From: Bugula neritina | Lineage: Eukaryota > Bryozoa > Gymnolaemata > Cheilostomatida > Bugulidae | Assembly: GCA_964035545.1 (NCBI GenBank) | Contig: OZ037766.1 | Location: 32,435,773-32,499,772, forward strand | Reading direction: 5' to 3' | Length of the DNA stretch: 64,000 nucleotides | In this document: piece by piece, positions 22,901 to 32,772 of the stretch | How positions within the stretch are numbered: position 1 is the first letter of the stretch | Layout: each line of letters starts with the position of its first letter | Program-made: the position numbers and the translations under genes | Notes under the pieces: generated by a model | Databases searched by the model: none | What the model saw: the letters and a program-made list of their open reading frames with translations, nothing else | Told to the model about the DNA's origin: nothing

Positions 22901-24003
22901 GTGCTGCGTACGCCTCTCCCGCCTCCCCCCAACGCTGCCGCTGCTGCCTCCGACCAGCCCAGCGTCCCTGGCGTGTACAGTGCTGCCGCTCTCTCCAGAG
23001 TCTTCCTCAGTGAGAGAGAGAAGGAGGGGATGAGGGCCGCCCTTCAACACAGGGTGTGTGTCCTTCGTGTGACCCTGATATGATCTTGACTTGCTGCTCT
23101 CTACTTGACTGTAATAATAGTGATAGTTGTGACTCCACACTGTGTATTAGTCTATATTTATGGGACGGTCACAACTCGTACCATCTTCTCACTGTAAAAT
23201 AGTCTACACGGACTTTATGTAAACTCCAGGGTTTTTATACATGTCTGTAGTATTTAGTTTTTACTTTCTTGACCAATATCAAGTTCCTAATTTTTTGATT
23301 TTAAAACGAGATGTCATTTCTAGAACCTGCTATGAGCTGCCATCCTAAAGTGTCACATGCATCAAGTGTCACGTGTTTAGTATGTATCTAATGCTCTTCA
23401 CACGCTACCTTATTGTAGTTCCCAGCCATGCAGGGGGAGGATTTCACTCGACTGTTTGAAGCTCAGTGCAAGCAGGTTAACTACCAACGGTTTCAGCAGC
23501 ATCTCATGGTATGTCTGACACCATCTGACACCCTTTAGGCTGACACCATCTGACACCCTTTAGGCTGACACCCTTTAGACTGAGTGTTACTTAGAATACG
23601 GCTGTTGCCGTCTGACAAGGCTACGGTTTAGTGACTCAAATCAGACCTTCAGTTTGACTGGTCAAGTGATTGGAGGTTTTCTGCCAATCAGTGTAGTTGT
23701 GTTACTTTATATCTCATTCAAGAGCTTTTTCTCTAACTGTACTTCTGTTGCTTCATCATTTCATCTGTTATAACTCTATAAGAGTCACATTGCCATTGCC
23801 TTTCCTATAAGATATTGTTTGTTGTGTAGAGAGTTGGTGATGGGCGAAGAGTGAACTTCCAACAGATGCAGATGGTGCAGGAGAAAGTGGAGTATGAAAG
23901 ACAACTTCAACAGCAGCAGCAACTGCAGCAACAGCAGCAACTGCAGCAACAGCGGTATATGCAGTATCTTCAGCAGCAACAACAACGGCAGCATCCCAAT
24001 TAG
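1937..24003 (+). CDS. ATRX: ATRX, SNF2-family chromatin remodeller with ADD domain (43 coding exons)
   Basis: Family role: ATP-dependent DNA translocase that works in the nucleus, with DAXX, in histone H3.3 deposition and heterochromatin upkeep. Exons: 1937-1980, 2171-2344, 2601-2729, 2828-2874, 3675-3904, 4135-4275, 4395-4508, 4923-5016, 5359-5496, 6155-6348, 6581-6865, 7242-7364, 8393-8428, 8510-8933, 9177-9230, 9469-9975, 10089-10154, 10303-10947, 11349-11604, 12150-12284, 12876-13138, 13568-13710, 13791-13936, 14187-14384, 15492-15792, 16169-16309, 16616-16732, 16826-16969, 18180-18357, 18586-18723, 19018-19193, 19642-19771, 19929-20011, 20112-20245, 20409-20479, 20868-21012, 21533-21635, 21734-21849, 21963-22140, 22405-22572, 22748-23053, 23419-23508, 23830-24003. 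Every junction is GT-AG and phases agree throughout: 7479 nt, 2492 aa plus stop, the length known for human ATRX (probably chance). Order: ADD domain (about 178-293), long acidic/basic linker, SNF2 N-lobe (about 1630-1998), C-lobe (about 2067-2303), Gln-rich C-terminus. Least certain are exon 1 (start choice) and the 36-nt exon 13, whose acceptor is weak. Confidence 0.95.
2875..3674. repeat. ATRX intron 4: two tandem-repeat blocks
   Basis: The first block, about 3010-3270, is a CACTCACTCG/CACTCTGACT-type microsatellite. The second, about 3502-3668, repeats the 20-bp unit tctgtgtgtctcatactctg and runs straight into the acceptor (catactctgtatgcaccag at 3656-3674), so the 3' splice site looks like the last, altered repeat unit. 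Open frames across the second block are only repeat translations until the true exon at 3675. Confidence 0.85.
3675..4508 (+). other. ATRX: ATRX ADD domain exons (5-7)
   Basis: Exons 3675-3904, 4135-4275 and 4395-4508 encode the cysteine-rich ADD histone reader. The GATA-like finger starts with YQCTICRE (Cys about 181 and 184) and continues with [10 protein letters not shown] and SCYQFY. The PHD-like finger follows with [23 protein letters not shown] and [10 protein letters not shown]. Order and spacing match vertebrate ATRX. In the family this domain reads H3 tails unmethylated at K4 and trimethylated at K9, so that role is likely here. All three introns around the domain lie in phase 0 or 1 and splice cleanly. 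Confidence 0.95.
4532..4752. repeat. 19-bp minisatellite in ATRX intron 7
   Basis: Unit cgtagtctgatcttcatct with variants (atc/gtc, cat/caa), about 11-12 copies. It begins roughly 20 bases after the donor at 4509. Confidence 0.9.
5017..5358. repeat. Repeats in ATRX intron 8
   Basis: From 5017 to about 5125 there is a G-rich repeat (gtagggcaggtggggg-like) that starts at the donor gtaaggtggggg itself. From about 5275 to 5350 a second repeat, gtaactgtatacatg, leads into the acceptor tgctgtag at 5358. Both ends of this intron are therefore built from repeat-like sequence. Confidence 0.75.
5512..6150. repeat. 14-bp minisatellite in ATRX intron 9
   Basis: Unit tactctgtactgta, about 45 copies with point variants (ccgtac, ccctgt, tgtgta). 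It fills nearly the whole intron and ends in tctgtacgttacag, the exon 10 acceptor. Fourteen is not a multiple of three and the unit lacks stops, so all frames stay open on both strands. The open frames at 5507-6411 are artefacts of this. Confidence 0.95.
6370..6440. repeat. Three copies of a 26-bp unit in ATRX intron 10
   Basis: Units starting cagtggtggataagt are repeated about three times, beginning some 20 bases after the donor at 6349. It is a small, young-looking array. Confidence 0.8.
6919..7014. repeat. 23-bp minisatellite in ATRX intron 11
   Basis: Four copies of a unit beginning gtatagcagagtatag and ending atacct lie about 50 bases after the donor at 6866. Confidence 0.85.
7365..8392. 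other. ATRX intron 12, about 1 kb, no repeat or gene seen
   Basis: AT-rich unique-looking sequence. Open frames at 7514-7843 and 7898-8092 read as hydrophobic AT-rich translations with no family match that I recognise. Nothing else is visible. Confidence 0.5.
9116..9176. repeat. 20-bp repeat abutting the ATRX exon 15 acceptor
   Basis: Unit tgttgaaatgttgataaaca occurs twice, then a third copy breaks into tgttgaaatgttgcag, which is the acceptor of exon 9177-9230. The splice site is formed inside a repeat unit. Confidence 0.85.
10319..10398 (+). repeat. In-frame 24-bp exonic minisatellite in ATRX exon 18
   Basis: The unit gives D(S/P)SRI(P/H)GA, repeated three times in frame near the start of the exon. 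Its length is a multiple of three, so the reading frame survives. Confidence 0.85.
11227..11280. repeat. Short repeat in ATRX intron 18
   Basis: Two to three copies of a unit containing aataggccaacacaggt, located upstream of the exon 11349-11604 acceptor. Confidence 0.65.
13165..13222. repeat. Two-copy 22-bp duplication in ATRX intron 21
   Basis: The segment atctgcagacagaggtgca is present twice, about 30 bases after the donor at 13139. It looks like an early tandem duplication. Confidence 0.75.
14420..15142. repeat. 25-bp minisatellite in ATRX intron 24
   Basis: About 29 copies of a unit containing tagtgagagtataactcc followed by a variable t/a/g and gtgtg. Variant bases alternate in higher-order patterns, for example blocks containing tagttagag recur. 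The minus-strand open frame at 14863-15177 is its translation. Confidence 0.95.
16420..16614. repeat. TA/CA-rich repeat in ATRX intron 26
   Basis: Imperfect units of cacactgtaatatatatta precede the acceptor cacactgtgacag at 16603-16615. The acceptor resembles a mutated repeat unit. Confidence 0.8.
17112..18052. repeat. 39-bp satellite in ATRX intron 28
   Basis: About 24 copies of a unit that includes tacaatgtatattgtataa and ends atatctcc. Two main versions, with gaca or ctca before atatctcc, are interspersed. The core tacaatgtatattgta is close to self-complementary. The array sits between exons 16826-16969 and 18180-18357 of the ATPase domain. Confidence 0.95.
18358..18550. repeat. Acttacctct repeat in ATRX intron 29
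   Basis: Degenerate units of acttacctctata/c begin at the donor itself (gtacttacctct at 18358) and continue through the intron. Confidence 0.8.
19188..19604. repeat. 32-bp minisatellite in ATRX intron 31, unit contains the 5' splice site
   Basis: About 13 copies of a unit starting caggtacagtatcagt and ending tgtagatgtgta. The true exon end and donor (gtgtgtgcag then gtacagt at 19194) form the first copy, so every later unit repeats a donor-like caggtacagt. Confidence 0.95.
20513..20825. repeat. 20-bp minisatellite in ATRX intron 35
   Basis: About 15 copies of ccaccctcttgtcatatgcc with c/t and g/a variants. The open frames at 20369-21016 and 20386-20940 are mostly its translation; only 20409-20479 and 20868-21012 are exons. 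Confidence 0.95.
21013..21180. repeat. TATTA-rich simple sequence in ATRX intron 36
   Basis: Irregular tattatatactat units fill the start of the intron after the donor at 21013. Confidence 0.65.
22165..22405. repeat. 30-bp minisatellite in ATRX intron 39, unit resembles the 3' splice site
   Basis: About eight copies of a unit containing gtactgtcagggtacactgt. The real acceptor and exon start read gtattgccagggtacgatgg, so the exon boundary looks like a diverged repeat unit. Open frames on both strands here are repeat artefacts. Confidence 0.95.
23512..23582. repeat. Ctgacacc repeat in ATRX intron 42
   Basis: A unit made of ctgacaccatctgacaccc plus tttagg is repeated two to three times, starting four bases inside the intron after the donor at 23509. 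Confidence 0.8.
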
Positions 24004-24400
24004 CTCAATATCTGCTGTAGGGTCAGCATTTCTGTGAGCAGCACCTGAGAATTATCATGGAGTGAAATGGAGATTGTAGAGAGTGGAGTACAGGGTTGTG
24101 CAGCTCGTTTCAGCTAGTCATTTAAACATTCTCTCTAAGTTGATGTGTAATTTAGGAAATATTTTATATGAATAAGGCAATGCAAGCAAGTTTTGATGTT
24201 GAATCAAACAATTTTATGGCCAGTATTTGCCATCATGATTAACTAATGGTTTGGCACTGAGCCAAAATGTTTGCTATTGCTCCCTATGGCTGTAATACTG
24301 ATTGTCTTATATCTTGCTGTATAAATTATTGACATCTCTTGGACAGAATCTGTTGTATATGTATGTGTACAGTGTATAAATAAATGCTTTATGCATAATT
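24004..24400 (+). terminator. ATRX 3' UTR and polyadenylation signal
   Basis: After the TAG at 24001-24003 the sequence becomes AT-rich. A canonical AATAAA lies at 24379-24384, giving a 3' UTR of roughly 400 bases. A second AATAAA-like site lies near 24434. Poly(A) site use is inferred. Confidence 0.65.
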
Positions 24401-26345
24401 GAAATATAAGTCTACTAAATGTTGGTCTATAAAATAATAAATCGGTTAAGAAGCAAAAATGTTGAAGAATCATGAAGTTGCTTGCTCTATTTAGCCATAA
24501 CCTAATTGAGAAGATAACTCCATGAGCACTTGTAGCGCTCTACTATAATCATTTAGATTTTAGTGGTATACTGAATGTTTTTGGAAGTAATAATTTATGG
24601 TGGTTTTAGCCGTGATGTGTATCTATAAATAGCTATTACTGCATTCCTCGAATTATTAGACATGATTATTGCGTTAGTCTGAGCTTTAGCTGTAATGTTG
24701 CAACACAGTTTAAAAAAAACTTCATCCCTGATTGGTTTATTATGCTGGCTGCAGTCGAGGATGAAACATTTAACAGTCACTCCCAGCCTTTGGTAGGGAT
24801 GGTACTATATATAAGTAACCAGTACAATTATATTATACTATTGACTAATTTGTACTCTGTGGAAGGAGAGCTTGTTAGGAGAAAAATACAGTGCTGGTAA
24901 GTATATAGTTATTCAGATTTTAGTTGGCTAATTTAAATTGAATTTAGTAAATGATATTGTTGTGTAATATATCAATATACGAATATCAACACATGTTAAT
25001 GCTGTAAAGTCTCGTTGCAGTGATAAGTTTGTCCCACTAAATTCATAGCAACTAGTTCTCGACGGTGCCTAATGTTCTTTGTAGAAAGTTTTGAATATTG
25101 TAGCATAACCTTCTGAGAAAAAAAGATAGGAATTTGGGCTACATATACACACAATCAATTGAACTATTCAGTCCACAGGCATACCATAAGGCATAAGCTG
25201 AGCTGCTACAATAGACTACTAATAATTCTGCTAAGCCTAGTACTACTAGTGCTAGTAATTTGTCACCTGCATTATCTTTACAAAGGACAAAGGGCTGGTT
25301 TGACAGGATGAATTAATATTCTGAAGACCCATGCCATTGCTCCAAAGGTCCAGTAGTCCAAATATGTTATCCTAGTGTGTGCTAACTGAAACAAATTGTT
25401 ATTCAAATTACACCACCTTCTATTACTAAGTACAATAATAAGTTATAGAAGTAGAAAAGCTTTTAAAATCATTGAGACTATTGCGCAGCATTTTATAAAG
25501 AGACTCCAGTAAGAATGGCAATTTATAAATGAGCTTTCTTTGTCTATATAGTTTAATGCAAATATGCTAGGCTTACTGCAATTTGAATTTTATTAAGAAC
25601 ATTCAACTCCATGTTATATAGCTCCATGCTATATAATTTTTGCCAGCTGGCAATGCAATAAACATGTTTCATTTTATTAAACAACCACATTTGAGACATT
25701 CTAATAATTTTTAGCCAAATGGAAATAAATCAAATGCTATTCAGAAGTATTTGCAATGACAGATATTTATGGCAATTTTAGCAGAAATTATTAAAAACAG
25801 AGATTTTATAACTTCAAAATGCGTTTCCACTTCCCACGCAAAGGCTCATTCACTTGAATTATCTAATCACTCATAGTTTATTTTACCATAAACATATCTT
25901 TCTAACTATAGCCAAGCTAGGATTAAAAAACTTCCTCTTTGATGATATGAGCAGCAATAAGGCTAAAGCTAAATTCTAAAGACTTTTTGTGTTCTAAGCT
26001 TTTCTTAAAGATATTTCTAGAACTTTTATGATTCTATTGAATTTTCAAAAATTTAGTAAGAGTTTAGGCATTTTTGACAAAATAACAGGTTGATGTCAGT
26101 AGCTTGCTTTCGATTTATCCATCTGATTGAAATAATCTAAAAATAGATTTGCCGAAGTTTCAGGATTTTGATGTATTAGAATCTGATGTTTGAACTTAGA
26201 TATTGTCTCCTATGTGACCTCAACTGAATGGTTTTCATTAAATTCTATGATCATCAACAGTTAACCTCAAGCTTATATCACTTGATAGAAACTACTGTTG
26301 TTTAGTTAAAATGAAGAGTTAATAAACAAAATAAATTCCTGAGTC
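24401..26345. other. Intergenic region with a possible non-coding first exon
   Basis: Mostly AT-rich DNA without coding signal. At 24806-24815 there is a TATA-like tatatataag, followed about 75 bases later by acagtgctg and a strong donor gtaagta at 24898. This could be a 5' UTR exon spliced to the sulfatase A leader, for instance at the tttgtttcag ending near 26430. That is inference only. Confidence 0.35.
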
Positions 26346-26353
26346 TATAAATA
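26346..26353 (+). promoter_or_regulatory. TATA box candidate for arylsulfatase A
   Basis: TATAAATA lies about 170 bases before the ATG at 26520. Spacing fits a transcription start near 26375. No experimental support can be seen in sequence. Confidence 0.4.
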
Positions 26354-26519
26354 GAGCTGACGGCAGTTTGTTGTGATTGGTTGAATCCTCCAGATATTTT
26401 ACTTGTCAGCATTTGCAGTATTTTTGTTTCAGTTGAAGAAGTGACTCTGTAAACAGTGGAAGTAGTAGAGATTAGAGGAACTTAAAGTACAACCTCTACT
26501 TTAACGCAACATTGTAACT

Positions 26520-29500
26520 ATGAGACTAACTTTACTGCTGCCTCTGTGTGGCATGCTAACCCTGGTATCGGCAGCAAAGCAACCCAACATCATATTCATC
26601 ATGGCAGATGACCTAGGTGAGTGACTAGAAACTGTAACAATTTTCTGTTGCCTCAGTTCTTATATAGGTGTCATGTCATTGAGTTCGGAGTCTATGGAGG
26701 GGGGACCTTGTGAGTATTCAAATTAAAGGAATTGTTTACAAAGCCACTGTAAATGTAGACTAAATACCTATCTCATATAGATACTACAATTATTTACTGT
26801 AGTTTGCCTATATTATAGCTATCCTACGATGGAAAGTATCATAGTCTAAAAGTTGATTTTTCAATAATATTCACTTGTATTTGCTTAACTTTTTAAATTT
26901 AAAATAAAGTAGATTACAAATTTACAAACAGAAATATTTTGTAACTTTTTTATAGATATATGCAAGCATGACAGGGACATATATAGCATATGCAATTCTG
27001 TGAGCTGGTTTTTTATTGGTCCGTGGTTTTAGGTTGGAATGATGTGGGTTTCCACAACCCAAAACTAAAGACTCCAAACATGAATTGGTTGGCTAAAGAA
27101 GGGATAGAACTGACCAATCACTACGCGCAGCCTGTTTGCTCACCGTAACTACTAATTCTCTTTGAAAACTTTATCAGCTGGTTTCACACTACAGTTGGAG
27201 CTTGAAACTGTTATATTTTAGCTTTTATTCTACAGCATACTGCTTACAGTATAAGTTGATTATTTCATCATTTCTTATTATTTGTTACCTCTGTGAAGAT
27301 TTATAGTAAAAAATTTGAAAAATGAATGAATAACTTTACCTCCAGGTTTGCTTTTATTAAACTAATACGCATGCCGCATGCATGGATATAGAATTTGAGG
27401 GTTTTCAGTTTGAAAATGTTATGCTTGTGTACGTTTTATTTCATTGAGGTCAAGGTCAGCGCTGATGACAGGGAAATATCCGTCTAATAATGGCTTCAGC
27501 GTAAGTGTAAAGAAATTATTATATGATCATGTATTTTTCACAATATTATAGAAAATCTCTCTGTTTTTGCCTTCTCCAGCCTTGGAAATTTCAGCCATTC
27601 AAAAATTTGTGACTAAAGTGTCTTCTTCTACGCTTCCAAATAAATTATTTGCATTCTTATCCATACTTATTTTTCAGCAATTTGTGATTTTCCCTTTGAG
27701 TAAAAGTTGTCTTCCCCTAGAACACAAAATCCTCCCTCAATACCTCAAAGAACTGGGCTATTCGACCAAATATGTTGGAAAGTAGGTATTATAAAAGCAG
27801 CAATGCCACTTTGATTATAAGATACCTCAAACTAAGAGAAAAAACCACTTTGTCACAAAAACTAGACTAGTTTTTAAATTATATACTTTCAGATGGCATT
27901 TGGGAGACTGCCACGAGAGTTGTCTGCCCACTAACAGAGGTATAGATGAGTTTAGGGGAATCCTGTTTGGTCAAGCTGATTACTTTCAATGGGGTATGTT
28001 TATCACGTGACACTTATTGAAGGAGCAGGAACAGGAAATGCGTTTGGCTATTAAAAAAAGTTAATGGGCTTCGGGTTCACAGACTTGAGAATCTAAGTTA
28101 TGTTAGCAATGAAAAGATATTTGCATGTTTTTACATTAACTATAGTAAATAAAAAGCTCCAGTATAGCCTATGTTTTTATTAGTTTTTTTGAGGCTTCCA
28201 AATATTGCAAAATCAAAAAAGCTTCATTATACCCACACATCTTTTAGGTTTACTTCAAGAGTTATTAATTGTCTAATCTGTTTAATTTATGTCTAGCAAG
28301 TTAATAATTTCTGGTTTCATTTTTGAGTAAAATAAAATAATATTATAAGAAGTTTACCAATAAGCTGTTAAATGGATTATGGAGTGTTACAGTGTGAATT
28401 AGGCCATGCTGACCTTAATAGACTATGTGATGTCATGAGGGCCTACAGCTAGTGTAAACAGCCGTTTGACTTATTATCAATTTATTCCTTGAGACACATA
28501 GTCTAGATAAACGCACTGAAAGCCAAGAGCTAATTTACAGAAAGCTTAAAGAGCTACATAGGTTTTATAATATACTATTTTATGTGTTGCAGTATATACA
28601 GAAAAACATGGGGTAGTAGAAAGGTATGTGAATGACTCAGTATCTCTGGAAAACATTGGAACACATCTTACAGTGAGTGTTGACTCATTATCTTAGCCTA
28701 AGGTCATTGAATCAATCAATAAAATATGGCTGTTGTATAATATAGTGGGAGAAGGTTATATGAACTAGTGATAGTGGTGGTGGTGGTGGTTGTGGTGGTG
28801 GTGGCGGGTAGCGGTAGCGGTAGCGGTGGCGGTGGTTGTGGTGGTGGTGGTGGTAATAAGAAGGGTTGTTGTGGTGGTGATAAGAAGGGTAGTTGTGGTG
28901 GTGGTTGTGATAAGAAAGGTGGGGGTGGCGGCGACAGATATAGTGGTGGTGGTAGTAGTGATGCTAAAATATTCTCTAATTTTGCTTTTATTTTGTGCAG
29001 CTTTTAGAGAAATCTGATGTAAGGGAGATGATCACAGCTCACAAAGGCAATGATTCCGCACTGTTTATGGTGGTATCTACTACAGCCCCGCACACTCCTC
29101 TACAGGTCGGTGAGGTCCTCTACTAACCCAGCGGTTGCCCAGCAACAACTAGTATACTTGAGTATGGAAGGCATATGCTGGGTCATTGCATGGTGCTAAC
29201 TAACATAATATTAAAATTTAAAATATTAAAATTAATTAGACATTTCATAGTAAAAGAGATTCGTTTTGTTGCAAGGGATTTGGCCAGGGGTAGGAGCCCT
29301 TAAAATCTGCATAAAACCATTAAGCTGATTTATGTGCTAAATTACAAATTCTTTACAGATCAGTGGCCCGATATAAATGGCCATTAACCAGAGCAATGAC
29401 CTTATAGAAACATCTGTTTAGAACATTAAATTGCTTGCTGTACTTCCGAATGCTTTCATTCACCTGAAATATTTCCAGAAACTTTGTGACAATCTTCTGA

Positions 29501-31823
29501 GATAATTGTTTCTATTTAATTGAGGCTTCTTTGACGTGCTAACTGAAACTCATCAGAAAGGCTGAGTATATTTGAGACTATTACAGTAGGCAGAGATAGT
29601 TAGCTACTAATTCTACCTGCTATTACTGGTACCTAACTGAATAAACATATATAAGTGATACCTTGTGTTACAGACTACCGAAGAGATGTACAACACTCAC
29701 GACTTCCTAAATGGAAGTGAGCCCGAAAGTATTAAACGTAGGAAATATCTAGGTATGGTTTTGTGACAGCCTTTATGCATATAAAAGTTTAATCAAATGA
29801 CAGGCTGGTAGCTGTGTCCTAATCCAGCAGTTGTGTTTGCTCATATAAACTATTGCAGGAATTTTGTATAGTAGAAGAAGTTGTACATACTGCAACTTAC
29901 TTATTTATATTGCTACTTTTTACTATCAATATATAGGGTGTTGCCTCTAATACAAAGTTTACTGACTGTAATACTAATTGTGGTGACTGTAATACAAAAT
30001 GTGTTAGCTCTAATACAAAAGGTGTTGACTGTAATATAAATGACTTTGACTAATACAAAGGGTGTTGACTGTAATACAAATAGTGTTGGCTGTAATACTA
30101 ATGGAGTTGACTGTATCTCTCCAGGTCTGGTCTCAGCTGTTGATGACATCATAGGAGAAACCATACAGTCTCTGAAGGATGCAGATCTCTACAATAACTC
30201 TGTCATTATCTTCACATCTGATGTAAGTGAAAGCTAGAATAAGCTGACACAATTTTCACAACTCTTTTTACAAGCTGCTGACACTATTACAAAATTAATT
30301 AAGTTTTAGATATTTGGGAAGAATCACAATAGTTGCGTTCTTATAACTTTCTATTTAGTATTATTTTTTTACAGAATGGCGGAACCAGCCTTCCATATAG
30401 ATTTCCAGGCTTACTCGAGGCAGCGGGCAATAACTACCCCCTAAGGAGTGGAAAAGGCAGCATGCTAGAAGGGGGTGTAAAAGTACCAACTCTATACTTC
30501 GATACCCGACTTCCACAAAAATACGCTGGGACTAAACGAGACTTCTTAATGCACATCTCTGATTGGTTGCCTACAATGATGCAACTGGCTGGGAATGATA
30601 GCTTCGGTGAGCTTCTATAGCAACAACTTTATATTAATAAACTGTTTAATTGTCTTTTTATTTTATATGTATATACTACATAATCATATAGATGTTCATA
30701 TGAAATCCTCGCCTATTTTTAGATGTTTCTATAGACGGAGTTTCTCAGTATGGGAATCTAAGAGGAAGTTACAGCGAGCTGAAGAAATACTGCGCTAGAA
30801 GAGAAGTCTTGCTTTCTCTAACTAATTACTCAGCATTATCAACCGAAACCTTGTGCGGGGCTTCAGATGCTGCCTTCAGGTGAGAGCGGGAGAGAGAGAC
30901 TGACAGCGTTTCTAAACCTCTTTTTAACTCATTTTGCAAAAAAATAGATAAAAGCCTTTTTTATACTGCAATAATTCAATAAGTATTTGAAATAGGTTTG
31001 AAGATTGGAAATTACTGTACGGCACAGAATCTGGAGTAGTGAGTCACGGTGTACCAACTGAGTGGGTGAAACCTGTAGAGTCTCCAGAACTACCAGATAT
31101 CACAGGGGATTCTTGTTTCAGGTTGGATGAGGAGGGAAACCAGGTACTAAGATGTCTCTTCAACCTGAAAGGTGAATCTAAACTCACACTTCACTGTTTC
31201 ATCATCTCAATGCTTACTTAGAGCTATCTAATCTGTTTCTCTTTAGACGAACTCAAATAACTTTGAAACAACTGCTTCGAGTTTCTTTCTGTAGAATCAC
31301 CAAAGGCAAAAACAAAGCAATGTGAAAAACTGCAGCTACTTACACAGATATTTTTCTTTAAATGTAGTACTGCCACTTCTGTCTTGCTGTTACTTCTGAC
31401 AATTCTTCAAATGCTTAATTTAAAACAAAAAATATAATTTTACTGCTAATGTGCTAGATTATTATCTTATACCTTGTGTGCCAACATAGTAGTGTACTTA
31501 TGATTTATATTATTTCAGAGGATCCATACGAGCAGACGAACTTATACGATTCTCACCCCCAAATTGTAGAGCAGATGGTCGAAATGATAAATAAGATGAA
31601 AGCAAAAAGAGTTCAAAATATTTTCAAAAGATCTGTTGATATAAACATGGGATCGAGGATGTATGGCGGCCATCTTGTTCATAGGAGCAATTACTGCGAT
31701 CCTGCCATTGACTTTCCGTTACAACCTGTCCATCCATCTTGTATTTCAGAATTCTCCCATGTTGCAACTGACGGTATCAACTGCTGCAACAGCTGTTCAA
31801 ATTCATTTATTTGTAGCTTGTAG
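26520..31823 (+). CDS. Arylsulfatase B-like enzyme, gene A (13 exons, 565 aa)
   Basis: Sulfatases of this family remove sulfate esters from glycosaminoglycans or other sulfated glycans. Exons: 26520-26616, 27033-27144, 27449-27500, 27678-27781, 27893-27993, 28593-28672, 29001-29105, 29674-29752, 30125-30222, 30375-30606, 30723-30879, 30996-31171, 31519-31823; phases agree (1698 nt). A signal peptide covers about 1-19. KQPNIIFIMADDLG supplies the metal-binding Asp pair. The sulfatase signature CSPSR at 68-72 is split by intron 2 and holds the cysteine that becomes formylglycine, followed by ALMTGK. KWHLG is at 122-126, the metal-site DN at 276-277 spans intron 9, and NNYPLRSGKGSMLEGGVKVP lies in exon 10. 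The C-terminus ends in a Cys-rich tail (NCCNSC) that gene B lacks. All catalytic residues are present, so it should be active. Substrate cannot be told from sequence. Confidence 0.93.
28765..28968. repeat. GGT/GTGGTG simple repeat in sulfatase A intron 6
   Basis: A purine-T-rich run of ggtggt, ggcggt and aagaagggt units. Glycine- and valine-rich open frames here are artefacts. Confidence 0.9.
29936..30112. repeat. About 21-bp repeat in sulfatase A intron 8
   Basis: Imperfect copies of gtgttgactgtaatacaaag run into gttgactgtatctctccag, the acceptor of exon 30125-30222. The splice site again looks like an altered repeat unit. Confidence 0.85.
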
Positions 31824-32772
31824 ATACTAAATAATACATAAGAATTCTTTTAGCTTTATGTACATTTTTAGTTGCTATATACTTACTGTAAATAATATAC
31901 AGTAATATACATTTCATTACTTATATGCTTTTAAATGTGTACTTTATATAATCAATAGTGTATAGCAGCTGTACTTTTAATCAGCGAATTTAAAATTATG
32001 CTGATCTATTCCTCAGTATTTTTAAACACTAACTTGATTTTTATATTTTTGTTTGCAGACATTTCAAGGTGCAGTAAACAAGCTCACTCTTTACATAATC
32101 ATACTCTATAAGAGTTAGATTTTATCTGGTTAATTTAGTACTACGTGCAAATTATTGAAACTTCAATATTAACAAAGTTGAATAGATTTATTAAAATTAT
32201 AGTGTCTTCAAGATTGATTTATTTAACATAATGAAACAAACAAAAAACTAGTTTTTTCATTCAATTTGTACGGTACAAGTAGTGCAATAATTGCTACATT
32301 TAGCAGCAATAGTGGAAAAATTGAGATAGCATGAGCTCATTGTTTTTTATTAAACTTTTCTTTGAAATTCTTGCGAAAACAACTTATTTTGTTACATTTC
32401 TAAACTATAACGCAAGCGTTTCTCAACTTGTCAATTACTGCACTCACCTTTACTTATACTGTTGAACAGCAATCAGAATAGCAATAAAAGTAACAATCAA
32501 TTAATAAAAGAATAAATAGTACAGAAAAATATTCTGTACTATTATGCGGCACAATGCTTCATTTAACAAACTGATAGTAAACGGAATTAATTTTCAGATT
32601 CAGAAAGATTTTTCTGAACATGAGTCAACATTAAAATAGTTTTCAATTTAAGAAAAAAGGCATAATAATTGAGTGTTCTTTTAAGCAACTCACTCACACA
32701 CTCACTCGCTACACTCACACTCACACACTCGCTACACTCACACTCACACGCTACACACTCACTAATCATCGG
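31824..32772. other. Convergent 3' region of sulfatase A and the lectin gene
   Basis: AT-rich sequence between two genes that point at each other. Plus-strand AATAAA sites occur near 32481 and 32511, and a minus-strand AATAAA (TTTATT on plus) near 32345, so the 3' UTRs may overlap. A CACTCACACT-type microsatellite at about 32690-32762 lies directly after the lectin stop codon. Confidence 0.5.

Noticed and set aside
27567-27785. Frame with extra N-terminal residues before LSKSCLPLEHK in sulfatase A
   Set aside because: The exon begins at the acceptor at 27676-27677. The upstream residues are intronic and absent in sulfatase B.
28768-29017. Glycine-rich and valine-rich frames
   Set aside because: They are translations of the GGT repeat in sulfatase A intron 6; the exon starts at 29001.
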